A DNA stretch of 10,012 nt from Candidatus Krumholzibacteriia bacterium (lineage in GTDB: Bacteria > Krumholzibacteriota > Krumholzibacteriia > LZORAL124-64-63), in the NCBI GenBank assembly GCA_030632925.1, contig DAOVTU010000058.1, forward strand, positions 1 through 10,012. The letters run 5' to 3'. Every line of letters starts with the position of its first letter. Positions within the stretch are counted from its first letter, which is position 1. The position numbers and the translations under genes were made by a program. Shown here piece after piece: positions 1-7,688 of the stretch. The notes beneath the pieces were generated by a model. That model was not told the DNA's origin, searched no databases, and saw only the letters and a program-made list of their open reading frames with translations.

Positions 1-1356
1 CAATGAACTGCGCAGGGCGTCACCCTGGTCGTCGGTCTGGATCTCAAAAGTGAGGTCCTTGTCGGCCAGTTTCCGGAGAGCCGCTACAATCTCGAACTGC
101 AGGCTGTCGGCAAATCCATCCATGGTGCTGGCCATCTGGCCAATTTCATCATTCTGTTCCATCTGCATGCGCATGCCAAATCGTCCACGGGAAAGTTCAT
201 TGAGCATGGCCACCGTTTTGCCAACTGGACGGCCCACGATGCGCGTGACGAACAAATCGATCAGCCCGCCCATGATGATGATCAATCCGAAAATCCCGGC
301 GGCAATAGACCACCGCACCGAAGCGATTTTTGACGCTCCGTCAGCCTCGATGCTCGCGACCATAGCCTGCTGACTCTTGATGTCGATGGCCATCACCAGG
401 ACACCCGCCGTTTTTTGGGAATAGTCGTGGATCGGAAAAACGCTCACATAGTGGTCATCGATCACTTCGGAGTAGGGCTCCACACGGCCCTTCTCCAACA
501 GCTCTGTCGCCACCAGCCGGGTGGTGATATCGGAGTTGGTCGTGGCGCAGGTCACGTACTTATCATCCAAAACGGGATATTTTTCGCCGTTCTGCAGCTT
601 GGTGGCGATGGAGAGCAGCGAGGCATCCATATAGACGGCGTAGTTGTTTTTTTCATCAGTTTTGCTTTCGGTGATCACGTCACCAAATGATAGCAAGACT
701 TCGTTGGACCCAAGGTGCCGGCCGCTCGGGCTCTTGATCGGCGTCAAACCCCGAATGGCGAATCCACCACGCCCGACTTCGATCCCCGACAGGGGTTTGT
801 GCTCCCGGTTGATCGTGACCACGGATTTGCGGAACGAAGAAATATCGTCCGAGATGTCGATCTTTTTTCCGTTGCGTTTGGTCTGCCAGCCTTCGCGCCA
901 GATGCGGGCCAGGCTGCGGGCGTTGGTCAGGTGAAAGTGCAACTTGAATTCCTTGGCACCGGTGCTGCTCCGGTAACCCTCCACAATGGGGCCCATCAGA
1001 ACCCGCAGTTTTTCACGGGCCAACTGGGCCTGGGGGTCGGCTTCGTCATTGATGTTGCCGTTCGTCGCCAGTTCGTAGGCTTCTACCACCTCGGGCATCT
1101 GGCTGAACAACGACGCCTGCTCCAGGGCCTTGTGTCCGGTGCGATCAATCGAACTGTAAATTTCGCTGATCTTGTTGGTGGCCGTGGCCTCGAGTGCCGA
1201 TTGGTTCAGCGCCTTGGTCGACTCCACCTCTTCGTGGGTGAGATTGGTAAAGGTGTTGTTGAGCAGAAGGCCGCCGACTATTCCCCCGCCCAAGAGGCAC
1301 AAGACACTGGGGATCATGATTTTTGTGCGGATTCTTAAATCAGCGAACTTCTTCAC
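1..1356 (-). CDS. Methyl-accepting chemotaxis-type receptor, double Cache + HAMP (C-terminus beyond window)
   Basis: This is a membrane sensor whose first 452 codons are visible; the frame is open through base 1. Reading the reverse strand gives a short cytoplasmic start, a first membrane helix at about residues 13-32, a periplasmic region of about 310 residues, a second helix at about 349-371, and a HAMP domain at about 372-424 (Pro after the helix, DEIG at 403-406). A second HAMP-like segment follows from about 425 (KLADKDLTFEIQ). The periplasmic part carries LHFHL..ARSLARIW (139-153), SSFRKSVVTIN (173-183) and GIEVGRGGFAIRG (191-203), the signature of double Cache (dCache_3-like) chemoreceptor sensor domains. 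The GTG start at 1354-1356 is chosen because GAGGAG lies 6 nt upstream of it. The signalling domain is not visible, so a histidine kinase or cyclase output cannot be excluded; a chemoreceptor is the commonest partner of this sensor. The ligand is unknown. Confidence 0.85.
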   Translation of the reverse strand, partial: MKKFADLRIRTKIMIPSVLCLLGGGIVGGLLLNNTFTNLTHEEVESTKALNQSALEATATNKISEIYSSIDRTGHKALEQASLFSQMPEVVEAYELATNGNINDEADPQAQLAREKLRVLMGPIVEGYRSSTGAKEFKLHFHLTNARSLARIWREGWQTKRNGKKIDISDDISSFRKSVVTINREHKPLSGIEVGRGGFAIRGLTPIKSPSGRHLGSNEVLLSFGDVITESKTDEKNNYAVYMDASLLSIATKLQNGEKYPVLDDKYVTCATTNSDITTRLVATELLEKGRVEPYSEVIDDHYVSVFPIHDYSQKTAGVLVMAIDIKSQQAMVASIEADGASKIASVRWSIAAGIFGLIIIMGGLIDLFVTRIVGRPVGKTVAMLNELSRGRFGMRMQMEQNDEIGQMASTMDGFADSLQFEIVAALRKLADKDLTFEIQTDDQGDALRSSL

Positions 1357-1422
1357 AGCAATCTCCTCAAAACGGGCCTGGCCCACCTGTTGATTTTGAT
1401 CAGACACACTCAGCCATTGAAT

Positions 1423-1449
1423 ATGTCGGCATCACATCAACTTTTTTGA
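1423..1449 (-). promoter_or_regulatory. Possible sigma-28 (FliA)-like promoter of the chemoreceptor gene
   Basis: Read on the minus strand, GCCGACAT (1423-1430) resembles the sigma-28 -10 element GCCGATAA. It lies exactly 11 nt downstream of TCAAAAAA (1442-1449), a poor match to the TAAAGTTT -35 element. The spacing is that of flagellar/chemotaxis promoters and the gene downstream is a receptor, which is why it is listed. The -35 match is weak and this could be chance. Confidence 0.25.
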
Positions 1450-1462
1450 GGTTTTCCTTAAT

Positions 1463-1494
1463 GCCCTATAGGTTTTCTCTGAAACCTGACGGGC
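1463..1494 (-). terminator. Hairpin directly after the MFS transporter stop codon
   Basis: Directly beyond the stop codon at 1495-1497 the sequence can fold. GCCC (1463-1466) pairs with GGGC (1491-1494), and AGGTTT (1470-1475) pairs with AAACCT (1482-1487), around a six-base loop and a 3x3 internal loop. No T-run follows on the minus strand, so it is a weak intrinsic terminator at best. It may instead protect the 3' end of the transcript or only attenuate readthrough into the chemoreceptor gene. Confidence 0.3.
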
Positions 1495-2787
1495 CTACTG
1501 TCCTTGCATTTTTTGGTATCTTTTACCCAAATAGCGCCCCATCAGGGCCCATATACCCGCGATTCCCGCTCCAATCAACGCCAATGCACCCAGTCCCAGT
1601 CCCAATCCCGTCGACAAGCCGGTGAAGGCCCAGGCCGAAATCACATCACCACCCCGGTAGACCACATTGTCGATCACGCTCTTGGCCTTGAAGCGGGTCT
1701 CCCGATCCACCACGGTAAAAAGCATTTCCCGCCCCGGGCGAGTGATCGAATAATTCCCGGCCCGCCGCACGCACTGCATACCGACAACGACCCACAGCAT
1801 GGGCGCCAAGGCCACAACCAGCAGACCAACCACGATGACAATAGGCACCAGGGCCAGAGTCCAGGCCAACCCGAAGCGGGTATTCAGTCGTCCAGTTACA
1901 AAAAATGCCGTGCCGATAGAGAGCGTATTGACCGCCAAATCCATACCCGACCAGATCTGCGTACGGGTGTCTGAATCCAGGTCCGTCATCAGGTTTTTCA
2001 ACTCGAAATATACGAAGGTGCTGATGACGGTGTAGAGAAAAAGGAAAAGCCCGATCCCCAGCAGATACGGGTTGCTCACGAAGTCCCAGAAACCGGAAAA
2101 GGGGTTGCCGCCTAATTTTGCTCCGTAACCTTCGGCCAATGATTCGTCACCGTGCTGCAGCTCCCGGTGCTTCAGTTTTTCGAGGTAGCCAATGATCGGA
2201 ATGGGCACCAGCAGCAACGCCGCCGATATCAGCACCAGGTTGGATTTGCCCAAAGGAACAACCAGCAACAACGCCAGAGCCGGTCCCACGATCGCGCCGA
2301 TGCTGCTGCCGGCGGCGATGAACCCAAACAGCCGCGGTGCCTGTTGCTTGTTGAAGATGTCGGCCATCAGGGTCCAGAAAACCGATACCTGGAACAGGCT
2401 GAAGACGCTGATCCAGACGTAAAAGAACTTGCCGAGATAGGTGGCCTCGGGCATGACCCGAAAGGCCACGAAGAAGCCAAAAAACGACAGGGAAAACAGT
2501 CCGTAAATGCCTGGCAGCAGGCGGCTCAGTCGCACCTTGGCGCAGGCCGCGCCATACAGGGCCGTGACAATCACACTGATGACAAAAGTTGCCGTAAAAA
2601 GCGTGCTGAGTTCCGCGTCTGTCCAATCGCTCGACATCGCGTCACGAATGGGCCGCAGGATGTAGTAGGCCGCCATCAGGGTGAGCACGAAAAAGAACGA
2701 AAGCCAGACGGCTTTGATTTCGTTGGGTTCGACATTGGCAACGGATCCCATGAAACGGGAGAAGACGTTGGAATTTTCGCGGGTCAT
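1495..2787 (-). CDS. MFS transporter, bacterial NTP/NDP-exchanger-like (ATP:ADP antiporter-related) branch
   Basis: This is a 430-residue polytopic inner-membrane carrier with about 11-12 hydrophobic segments. Two motifs mark the bacterial branch usually annotated as NTP/NDP exchange transporter: YYILRPIRDAM just after the first helix (residues 41-51), and near the C-terminus ITRPGREMLFTVV followed by FKAKSVIDNVVYRGGD. A charged cytoplasmic loop (YLEKLKH.ELQHGDESL) separates the two halves, as in MFS proteins. The length fits the family. The frame is open further upstream to a TTG at 2811, but the ATG at 2785-2787 is preferred because AAGGA sits 7 nt before it. It is divergent from the secreted-protein gene and is followed by the chemoreceptor gene 138 bp away. 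Family membership is well supported. The substrate is not: free-living relatives have not generally been shown to move nucleotides, so nucleotide exchange should not be assumed. Confidence 0.82.
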   Translation of the reverse strand: MTRENSNVFSRFMGSVANVEPNEIKAVWLSFFFVLTLMAAYYILRPIRDAMSSDWTDAELSTLFTATFVISVIVTALYGAACAKVRLSRLLPGIYGLFSLSFFGFFVAFRVMPEATYLGKFFYVWISVFSLFQVSVFWTLMADIFNKQQAPRLFGFIAAGSSIGAIVGPALALLLVVPLGKSNLVLISAALLLVPIPIIGYLEKLKHRELQHGDESLAEGYGAKLGGNPFSGFWDFVSNPYLLGIGLFLFLYTVISTFVYFELKNLMTDLDSDTRTQIWSGMDLAVNTLSIGTAFFVTGRLNTRFGLAWTLALVPIVIVVGLLVVALAPMLWVVVGMQCVRRAGNYSITRPGREMLFTVVDRETRFKAKSVIDNVVYRGGDVISAWAFTGLSTGLGLGLGALALIGAGIAGIWALMGRYLGKRYQKMQGQ

Positions 2788-2827
2788 CAACAATCCTTTG
2801 CGCAAGGTCAACCAGGGTGCAACAGCA

Positions 2828-2853
2828 GCCTGCTTAATCTAACATGAGCAGGC
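2828..2853. repeat. 7-bp inverted repeat in the MFS transporter leader
   Basis: GCCTGCT (2828-2834) and AGCAGGC (2847-2853) form a perfect inverted repeat with a 12-base spacer, 41 bp upstream of the transporter start codon. The spacer contains TTAGAT on the minus strand, a possible weak -10 with TTGGCC 17 bp upstream (about 2864-2869). It could be an operator around the promoter or an RNA hairpin; the sequence alone does not decide. Confidence 0.3.
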
Positions 2854-2887
2854 CGTTGCGGCCAAGGCACCCCTGATTGAGTTATTT

Positions 2888-2918
2888 TCGACGAATAAAG
2901 TCGGAATTTTGTTATAAT
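2888..2918 (+). promoter_or_regulatory. Extended -10 promoter of the secreted beta-propeller gene
   Basis: A perfect TATAAT lies at 2913-2918 and is preceded by TGT (2910-2912), giving an extended -10 of the TGnTATAAT type. The -35 is poor: TCGACG (2888-2893) at 19 bp is the best candidate, and an extended -10 often compensates for this. The surrounding 40 bases are AT-rich against a GC-rich background. Transcription would start near 2925 and leave a leader of about 127 nt. Confidence 0.6.
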
Positions 2919-2948
2919 CACCGTCTCTATATCAATGATACGAGCAAT

Positions 2949-2989
2949 TGGCTGGCATGTTTCGCTGCCAAAGCGATGGTTGCCGGCCA
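2949..2989 (+). promoter_or_regulatory. Long stem-loop in the 5' leader of the secreted-protein gene
   Basis: TGGCTGGCA (2949-2957) pairs over nine positions (one T-G wobble) with TGCCGGCCA (2981-2989). Inside, after a 4x4 internal loop, TCGCT (2962-2966) pairs with AGCGA (2972-2976) around loop GCCAA. A second small hairpin, TTGAC-ACC-GTCAA, follows at 3003-3015. The element lies between the predicted start of transcription and the ribosome-binding site, so it would be part of the mRNA leader. It matches no riboswitch class I can name; regulation or mRNA stabilisation are both possible. Confidence 0.4.
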
Positions 2990-3051
2990 CGTGAATAACG
3001 ATTTGACACCGTCAATTGAGCCCTGTCTCAGACATATCCGGGGGAAACGCC

Positions 3052-5301
3052 ATGCAGAAATTTCATATACCATTGTTGTTGTTAATATGCTGTTTAAGCC
3101 TCTTGGCCTTCGAATCAACCGTTTTGGCAGCCCCTGCGGTGCCTGTGGAATACACGCTGTACCCCCACCTGGATTCCGTCACGTACCCGACCGACAACAC
3201 CACCGCTGTCGAGGCTTTCAGCCTCTTTGGCAGCTCCTATTTCGCTGCGGCCAACGAGGTCTCGGGCGTGCACATCTACCGGGTTGTCAACGGTGCCGCG
3301 GTCGAAATCGGCCAGGAACAGGCCCTGGGTCGGGAAAGCGATATTGCCGTCGTCGACTGGTTCGCGTATGTCGCCACCACCAATGTCGGCCTTTCGGTCC
3401 TGTCGATGGGAATCCCGGAAAACCCCCTGTTTGTAGCCAGCCTCAGTCTGCCCGATGGCGCCACCGAGGTTGTGGCCGCCGGTACGCACGCCTATGTCGT
3501 CTGTGGCAATGGAGAATTGGCCATCGTGGACGTGTCCAACGCCAATACGATGTCGGTCGTGGCCACCCATGGGACCGCCGTCAGCGCGATCAGCCTGTCG
3601 GGCGATCGGCTGGCGCTCATCAACGCCGGTCAGTTCGAGCTCCTGGACGTTGCAGCACCATCGAGCCCGGTCCTGATCGGTTCCTACGCCTCGGCACCCG
3701 GTGTTTCTTTTGACGATGTCATCATACAGGGTGACATTGCCTACGCTGCGGGAACTTTCCGCCTCGAACGGCTGAACCTTTCGAACCCCGGTGCGATCAC
3801 CGGCACCGACGAAGGGATCGAATCCAACAGCCTGACCATCGACGGCACCGATCTTCTGGTAGCCGGGAATTCGCGCCTGCAATTCATCGACATGACCTCC
3901 GGCGACCATCTGCGCGCATCGGCCAGCCTGAAGGCCGACGAGGACGTGGCATCCATTGATGGCCTCATCGTCACCTGCCGCAGTGACCGCCTGGAGTTCT
4001 TTTCTGATGGCCTGCACGAAGCGCCGCTGGTGGCCGGGACGTATTTCTACGGCGACTCCATGCATCCGCTGGGAATCATGTTTCAGGATGTGCTCTATGG
4101 GCATTCACAGACCACCACCGGCGGCCTGGCTGCGACCGAACTGGGCGGCAGCGGCAACAATCTTTGGGATCTGGACCTTGGTCTTGGCGGGGCACAGATC
4201 AACAACGTGGCGCAAGGCGGATCACTGATGGCGGCCCTGACGGATGCCGGAGACCTCGCCATCGCGACTGTCTCCCGCCATGGGGCCACCCTGAGGGGAA
4301 CTGTTGGGACGGATATGGTCACGCCCCGCAATGACCGGGTCATGAAATTCTTTGATGACCAGACGCTCGTGGTTCTCGATGGAGGCGACGGATCCAACCT
4401 GATCAATCTGCGGCTCTTTGACGTGACCAACCCGGACCTGCCGACCCAGATCGGACACTATCCCCTGGCCACTTCGATGTGGAATGCGCAGGACGTCCTG
4501 ATCGTTGGGTCACACATTGTGGCGGCCACCAACAATCAGGTGGAAATATTTGATGCTCAAAATCGGTTGAGCCTGCAGTCCATCAACCAGCTTTCGCTCG
4601 GGGTGTACACCAGCCGAATCTATGCCCAGGGTTCGTATCTGTACCACCAGGGCTCGGGCGGACCTGGAGTCACCATCGGCTTGGAAATGTTCTCCGCCCT
4701 GGACCTGTCCGACCCCTTGGCGCCCGTGGCCACCGCCGAGATTTTTCTGTCCCACTCTACGGAATTCGTATTTGCCGAGGGATGGGCGTATCAGACATGG
4801 TCGGGCCTGATTTTGGATCTGTCCGATCCGGCGAATCCGGTGCCAGCGGGAAATTTCACCCCCAAGGACGGCGCCGGTGGTTTGCCGGCAAAGGCTCTCG
4901 CCAGCACGGAATATCTCGTTTTTGGGGAAAGCCTCGGTGCCGTCAATGGAACAGTGAAGTATCAGGCGGCCCAGGGCGCGACCGGCAGCATTTCCGCCGT
5001 GGGCGACGAGTTGCCCGCAGTTGGTCCAGGACTGCAGTTGGCGGCCTCTCCCAACCCCTTCAACCCGCGGGTCACGCTCCAGTTTGCCCTGACCAGCCCG
5101 GCCGAAGCCCATCTGGAAATTTTCGACCTGCGCGGGCGCCTGGTTTCCGACCTGGGCCAAAAGTTCAGGCAGGCCGGACCGCACCAGGTGGCCTGGGATG
5201 GCCTCGACACCCAGGGGCGGCAGTTGCCTTCGGGAGTTTATCTGGCCCGCGTGCGCGCCGGGCGGGAAACCGCTTCCCAGAAGATTGTGCTGGCCAAATA
5301 A
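3052..5301 (+). CDS. Secreted LVIVD/beta-propeller-like protein with C-terminal FlgD-Ig/type IX-like sorting domain
   Basis: The product has 749 residues. A signal peptide (MQKFHIP, a Leu-rich core, and cleavage probably after VLA at residue 26) sends it across the inner membrane. The body consists of short beta-rich repeats of the kind hydrophobic-x-hydrophobic-D-hydrophobic-(S/T)N/D-P, for example LAIVDVSNAN, LRLFDVTNPDLP, ALDLSDPLAP and LDLSDPANP, typical of LVIVD-repeat propellers. Residues 660-749 form an Ig-like C-terminal domain with SPNPFNP, LEIFDLRGRLV, VAWDGLDTQGR, LPSGVYLARV and the end KIVLAK, as in FlgD-Ig or T9SS type A sorting domains. The ATG at 3052 is preferred over an in-frame start at 3016 because GGGGGAA lies just upstream and the signal peptide then begins at residue 1. 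No catalytic residues are recognisable. The protein is probably surface-exposed or secreted; its function and partners are unknown. Confidence 0.85.
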   Translation: MQKFHIPLLLLICCLSLLAFESTVLAAPAVPVEYTLYPHLDSVTYPTDNTTAVEAFSLFGSSYFAAANEVSGVHIYRVVNGAAVEIGQEQALGRESDIAVVDWFAYVATTNVGLSVLSMGIPENPLFVASLSLPDGATEVVAAGTHAYVVCGNGELAIVDVSNANTMSVVATHGTAVSAISLSGDRLALINAGQFELLDVAAPSSPVLIGSYASAPGVSFDDVIIQGDIAYAAGTFRLERLNLSNPGAITGTDEGIESNSLTIDGTDLLVAGNSRLQFIDMTSGDHLRASASLKADEDVASIDGLIVTCRSDRLEFFSDGLHEAPLVAGTYFYGDSMHPLGIMFQDVLYGHSQTTTGGLAATELGGSGNNLWDLDLGLGGAQINNVAQGGSLMAALTDAGDLAIATVSRHGATLRGTVGTDMVTPRNDRVMKFFDDQTLVVLDGGDGSNLINLRLFDVTNPDLPTQIGHYPLATSMWNAQDVLIVGSHIVAATNNQVEIFDAQNRLSLQSINQLSLGVYTSRIYAQGSYLYHQGSGGPGVTIGLEMFSALDLSDPLAPVATAEIFLSHSTEFVFAEGWAYQTWSGLILDLSDPANPVPAGNFTPKDGAGGLPAKALASTEYLVFGESLGAVNGTVKYQAAQGATGSISAVGDELPAVGPGLQLAASPNPFNPRVTLQFALTSPAEAHLEIFDLRGRLVSDLGQKFRQAGPHQVAWDGLDTQGRQLPSGVYLARVRAGRETASQKIVLAK

Positions 5302-5321
5302 AACCGCCCCTTGTTGGCACG

Positions 5322-5358
5322 CGAAACGGGAGCCCCGAGGGACTCCCGTTTCGTTTTT
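5322..5358 (+). terminator. Strong intrinsic terminator after the secreted-protein gene
   Basis: CGAAACGGGAG (5322-5332) pairs perfectly over 11 bp with CTCCCGTTTCG (5343-5353) around a ten-base loop, followed by TTTTT (5354-5358). It starts 21 bp after the stop codon at 5301. On the opposite strand the same hairpin is not followed by a T-run, so it may slow but is not a classic terminator for the convergent norB transcript ending at 5381. Confidence 0.88.
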
Positions 5359-5380
5359 CTCAGCCTTGAAACAACCTGTT

Positions 5381-7603
5381 TTACGAGGCCAATTTTTTGG
5401 AAAAGAACGTCTTCTTCAACAGATCGAGGAAGATCACGAGCGCACCCAGGATCATCATTCCATCGGGCAACAACCGCGACCACATCACCGGTTTCATGGC
5501 ATCGAGAGCTTCACGCTGACGAGTGGCCCAGTAGCCCACCTCGTGAGCGATCTTCGCCTGCTCGAAGCCGATGATCAGGGTCGGGATCGAGTAGATGATG
5601 ACACCGATGGTGACCAGCCAGAAACCGATCCGACTCAGTTTCTCATCCCACTCCAGGCCCTTGGCCATGGCATTGCTGCGCGCCACGAGATACATGAAGG
5701 CCAGCGAGATGTACCCGAACGCACCGAGCAACGCCACGTGGGCGTGCGGCATGATCAAGTACGTGCCGTGGCTGTAGTAGTTGATCGTGGGCGTATTGAT
5801 GACCATGCCCAGGAAACCAGCACCGAACCAGTTCAGGAACGCGCTGCCAGCCAGGAACATGAACGGCACCGCAAACGGGAAACTGCGTCCCTCGTCCTTG
5901 ATGTGCTTCTGCTGCTTGAAGGCCTCGATCATCAACAAGACCAGTGGCAACGGCTCGAGGGCCGAGAATACGCCACCGACGGCGATCCAGTACTCATCCA
6001 GGCCCTGCCACCAGTAGTGATGGCCGACGCCCAGGGTTCCACTGAGCATGATCAGGCCCAGCTCGAAGAGCATGATCCGCTCGGCCGACTTGCGGGACAC
6101 CAGGCCCAGCGCGACAGTCAGGAAAGCCAACACACCAGCTGCGAACAGCTCGAAGGTCAGCTCGACCCACAGATGGACAACCCACCAGCGGTAATAATCA
6201 TCGACGGTGAAGTTGGGCTCGATCTTGTGTAGCGGCATCATGCCCGCGATGTACAGCGTGGCGATACCGAAGGCACTCCAAATAATGGTACCGACCAGCA
6301 CGTTGTTCGTCTTGGCCTTGCGGATGACGCTGAAGACCATCAGGAACCACATCACGAGACCAATGACCAAACCGATATCCCAGACGCGGCCGAGGTTCAG
6401 CAGCTCGCGGCCTTCGTTGCCGAACCAGAACCAGACGTCTCGCATCTGGCCCGTGGCGCCCATGTAGATGCCCACCAGACCACCGCCGCCAACAATCAGC
6501 AGCGCGGCCCAGAGCACGTCCACCAACCAGGGAAACTTGAGGTCTTCTTCGCCCACCAGCGGGGCAATCAGCAAGCCACCGACCAGCCAACCGATAGCCA
6601 CCCAGAGGATCGCCAGGTTGACGTGCAACGCGCGCATCACGTTGAACGGCATGATCGACTGATCGACGATAAAGTTGTTCGCCGGGTCAGTATAGATATG
6701 TGCCAGGTAGCCACCGATGATCATCTGTAATAGAAAAAACAGACCAACGATGGGCACGTATTTGAGGAGTTTTTCCTGCGATGGGAACAGCTTGGTGATC
6801 ACCAGCGGTGACTCCAGCACGCCATCGTCTTTCTTGAGCAGCTTTTCGTAGGCGATGAACAGCACCAGGATGGTTCCCACCCACAACGCCAGCAACTCCA
6901 TCAGGGAGTAATAGTGCGAGGACCACATGATGTCCTGGTCAACCAGCGGCTCGGGCGGCCAGTTGTTGCTCCAGCTGCGGTCGGTGCCGGGACGCTTGGT
7001 GCCGGCCACCATCTGGGACCAGTCCACGAAGGCGGCGATCAATTCGGCCTCTTCGGTGCGGATCACGCCACCGGGCCAGGCCTGCTCCTTGTTACCGTTG
7101 ACCAGGAAGTCGACCAGCCAGGCCTTGTTCGACTCGTAAGCCGCGGCCGAACCCTCGGTGTAGGTTACGGTGCCTTCGTTCAGGCCCTCGCCACTGTAGA
7201 AGTCGGCCTTGACCCGTTCCTTGATCCAGCCTTCCTGCTCGGCACTGAGTTCCGCGTGGTCTTTGCCAAATTCCTGCTGACCGTAATAGTCGTACAGGAA
7301 TACCGCGCGGCGATGGAAGAACTCGGTCGAGAAATCCGGACCCAGATAGGCGCCCATGCCCAGCATGGAGCCATAGTCCATCAGGTCGAATTGCTGAAAG
7401 TTGCCCTTACCGTTGACGACGTCGTCGTAGGTATAAAGGGTGGCTCCAGACTCCGAGACGACCTTCTCGGCGATGGGCGGAACCTCTTTTTGGAGGTTCG
7501 CGGTGAAGACGATCAGGATCGTCACCATGATGATCGCCACGACCCAGAAAGCGGCATAGAGCCCTTTCCTGGATAGCAAACGATCCAACAGGGATGGGGT
7601 CAT
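5381..7603 (-). CDS. norB: Quinol-dependent nitric oxide reductase (qNor), single subunit
   Basis: This enzyme reduces two NO to N2O in the inner membrane with electrons from quinol. It is 740 residues long, the usual size for qNor (also called NorZ). Helix 1 (about 14-36) is followed by a periplasmic domain with FQQFDLMDYGSM, GAYLGPDFS (84-92) and NNWPPEPLVDQ (213-223), typical of the qNor N-terminal extension. No CxxCH heme-c motif is present, which argues for quinol rather than cytochrome c as donor. The heme-copper core is intact: H327 (RALH) and H622 for the low-spin heme, H620 for heme b3, and H477, H528, H529 and E481 for the non-heme iron; E485 of HLWVELTFE is also kept. The ATG at 7601-7603 has AAGGAG 7 nt upstream. 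It lies 103 bp downstream of an Rrf2-type regulator gene on the same strand and shares an operator-like site with it, suggesting NO-inducible expression for detoxification. No other denitrification gene is in view. Confidence 0.95.
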   Translation of the reverse strand: MTPSLLDRLLSRKGLYAAFWVVAIIMVTILIVFTANLQKEVPPIAEKVVSESGATLYTYDDVVNGKGNFQQFDLMDYGSMLGMGAYLGPDFSTEFFHRRAVFLYDYYGQQEFGKDHAELSAEQEGWIKERVKADFYSGEGLNEGTVTYTEGSAAAYESNKAWLVDFLVNGNKEQAWPGGVIRTEEAELIAAFVDWSQMVAGTKRPGTDRSWSNNWPPEPLVDQDIMWSSHYYSLMELLALWVGTILVLFIAYEKLLKKDDGVLESPLVITKLFPSQEKLLKYVPIVGLFFLLQMIIGGYLAHIYTDPANNFIVDQSIMPFNVMRALHVNLAILWVAIGWLVGGLLIAPLVGEEDLKFPWLVDVLWAALLIVGGGGLVGIYMGATGQMRDVWFWFGNEGRELLNLGRVWDIGLVIGLVMWFLMVFSVIRKAKTNNVLVGTIIWSAFGIATLYIAGMMPLHKIEPNFTVDDYYRWWVVHLWVELTFELFAAGVLAFLTVALGLVSRKSAERIMLFELGLIMLSGTLGVGHHYWWQGLDEYWIAVGGVFSALEPLPLVLLMIEAFKQQKHIKDEGRSFPFAVPFMFLAGSAFLNWFGAGFLGMVINTPTINYYSHGTYLIMPHAHVALLGAFGYISLAFMYLVARSNAMAKGLEWDEKLSRIGFWLVTIGVIIYSIPTLIIGFEQAKIAHEVGYWATRQREALDAMKPVMWSRLLPDGMMILGALVIFLDLLKKTFFSKKLAS

Positions 7604-7621
7604 TATGTGACTCCTTGTTGT

Positions 7622-7635
7622 GCCGGCGAACCGGC
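7622..7635 (-). promoter_or_regulatory. Short GC hairpin with TTCG loop in the norB leader
   Basis: On the minus strand GCCGG-TTCG-CCGGC forms a five-base-pair stem closed by a tetraloop, a few bases upstream of the norB ribosome-binding site. The closing pair is G-C, not the extra-stable C(UUCG)G form. It may protect the 5' end of the mRNA or tune translation; it is too short to say more. Confidence 0.35.
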
Positions 7636-7658
7636 GGCCAATGCTGCCTGGAAACTAA

Positions 7659-7688
7659 TTCCTACTTCCAGGTAGGCTTTTCACTCAA
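7659..7688 (-). promoter_or_regulatory. Putative norB promoter overlapping the operator
   Basis: On the minus strand TTGAGT (7683-7688) can serve as -35, with TAGGAA (7659-7664) as a weak -10 at 18 bp. The -35 overlaps the T-run of the regulator's terminator, and the 16-bp palindrome fills the spacer and reaches into the -10. This arrangement suits repression by steric block. The -10 matches the consensus poorly, so the exact promoter is uncertain. Confidence 0.3.
7661..7676. promoter_or_regulatory. Operator-like palindrome upstream of norB (copy 1)
   Basis: CCTACTTCCAGGTAGG is an imperfect dyad in which six of eight position pairs are complementary. It matches the site upstream of the Rrf2-family regulator (8126-8141) at 12 of 16 positions, in the same orientation; all four differences are transitions. 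It lies 58 bp upstream of the norB start codon, in the 103-bp spacer between regulator and reductase. The likely binder is the adjacent regulator. Confidence 0.65.

Noticed and set aside
1374..1384. GGGC-CTG-GCCC hairpin upstream of the chemoreceptor start
   Set aside because: The stem has only four base pairs and a three-base loop; too little to call an element.
1449..1477. Direct repeat AGGTTTTC at 1449-1456 and 1470-1477
   Set aside because: Eight bases in an AT-rich spacer can recur by chance, and the second copy is part of the hairpin already described.
2949..2989. c-di-GMP-I (GEMM) riboswitch, suggested by CCAAAGC followed by GGTTGCCGG
   Set aside because: The 5' half of the aptamer, including the conserved GGCAAACC part and the GACGCAAAGC arrangement, is absent, and the bases form a simple nested hairpin instead.
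3003..3008. TTGACA as a -35 element for a second promoter of the secreted-protein gene
   Set aside because: No acceptable -10 is present 16-18 bp downstream; the bases are part of a small hairpin.
3115..4104. 329-codon open frame on the minus strand opposite the secreted-protein gene
   Set aside because: It mirrors the repeat structure of the sense gene, has no recognisable domain and lies entirely within a gene with a signal peptide and sorting domain.
5198..6232. 344-codon open frame on the plus strand opposite norB
   Set aside because: It is antisense to a well-supported NO reductase, its protein is a low-complexity His/Gln/Asp-rich product with no family resemblance, and it starts inside the preceding secreted-protein gene.
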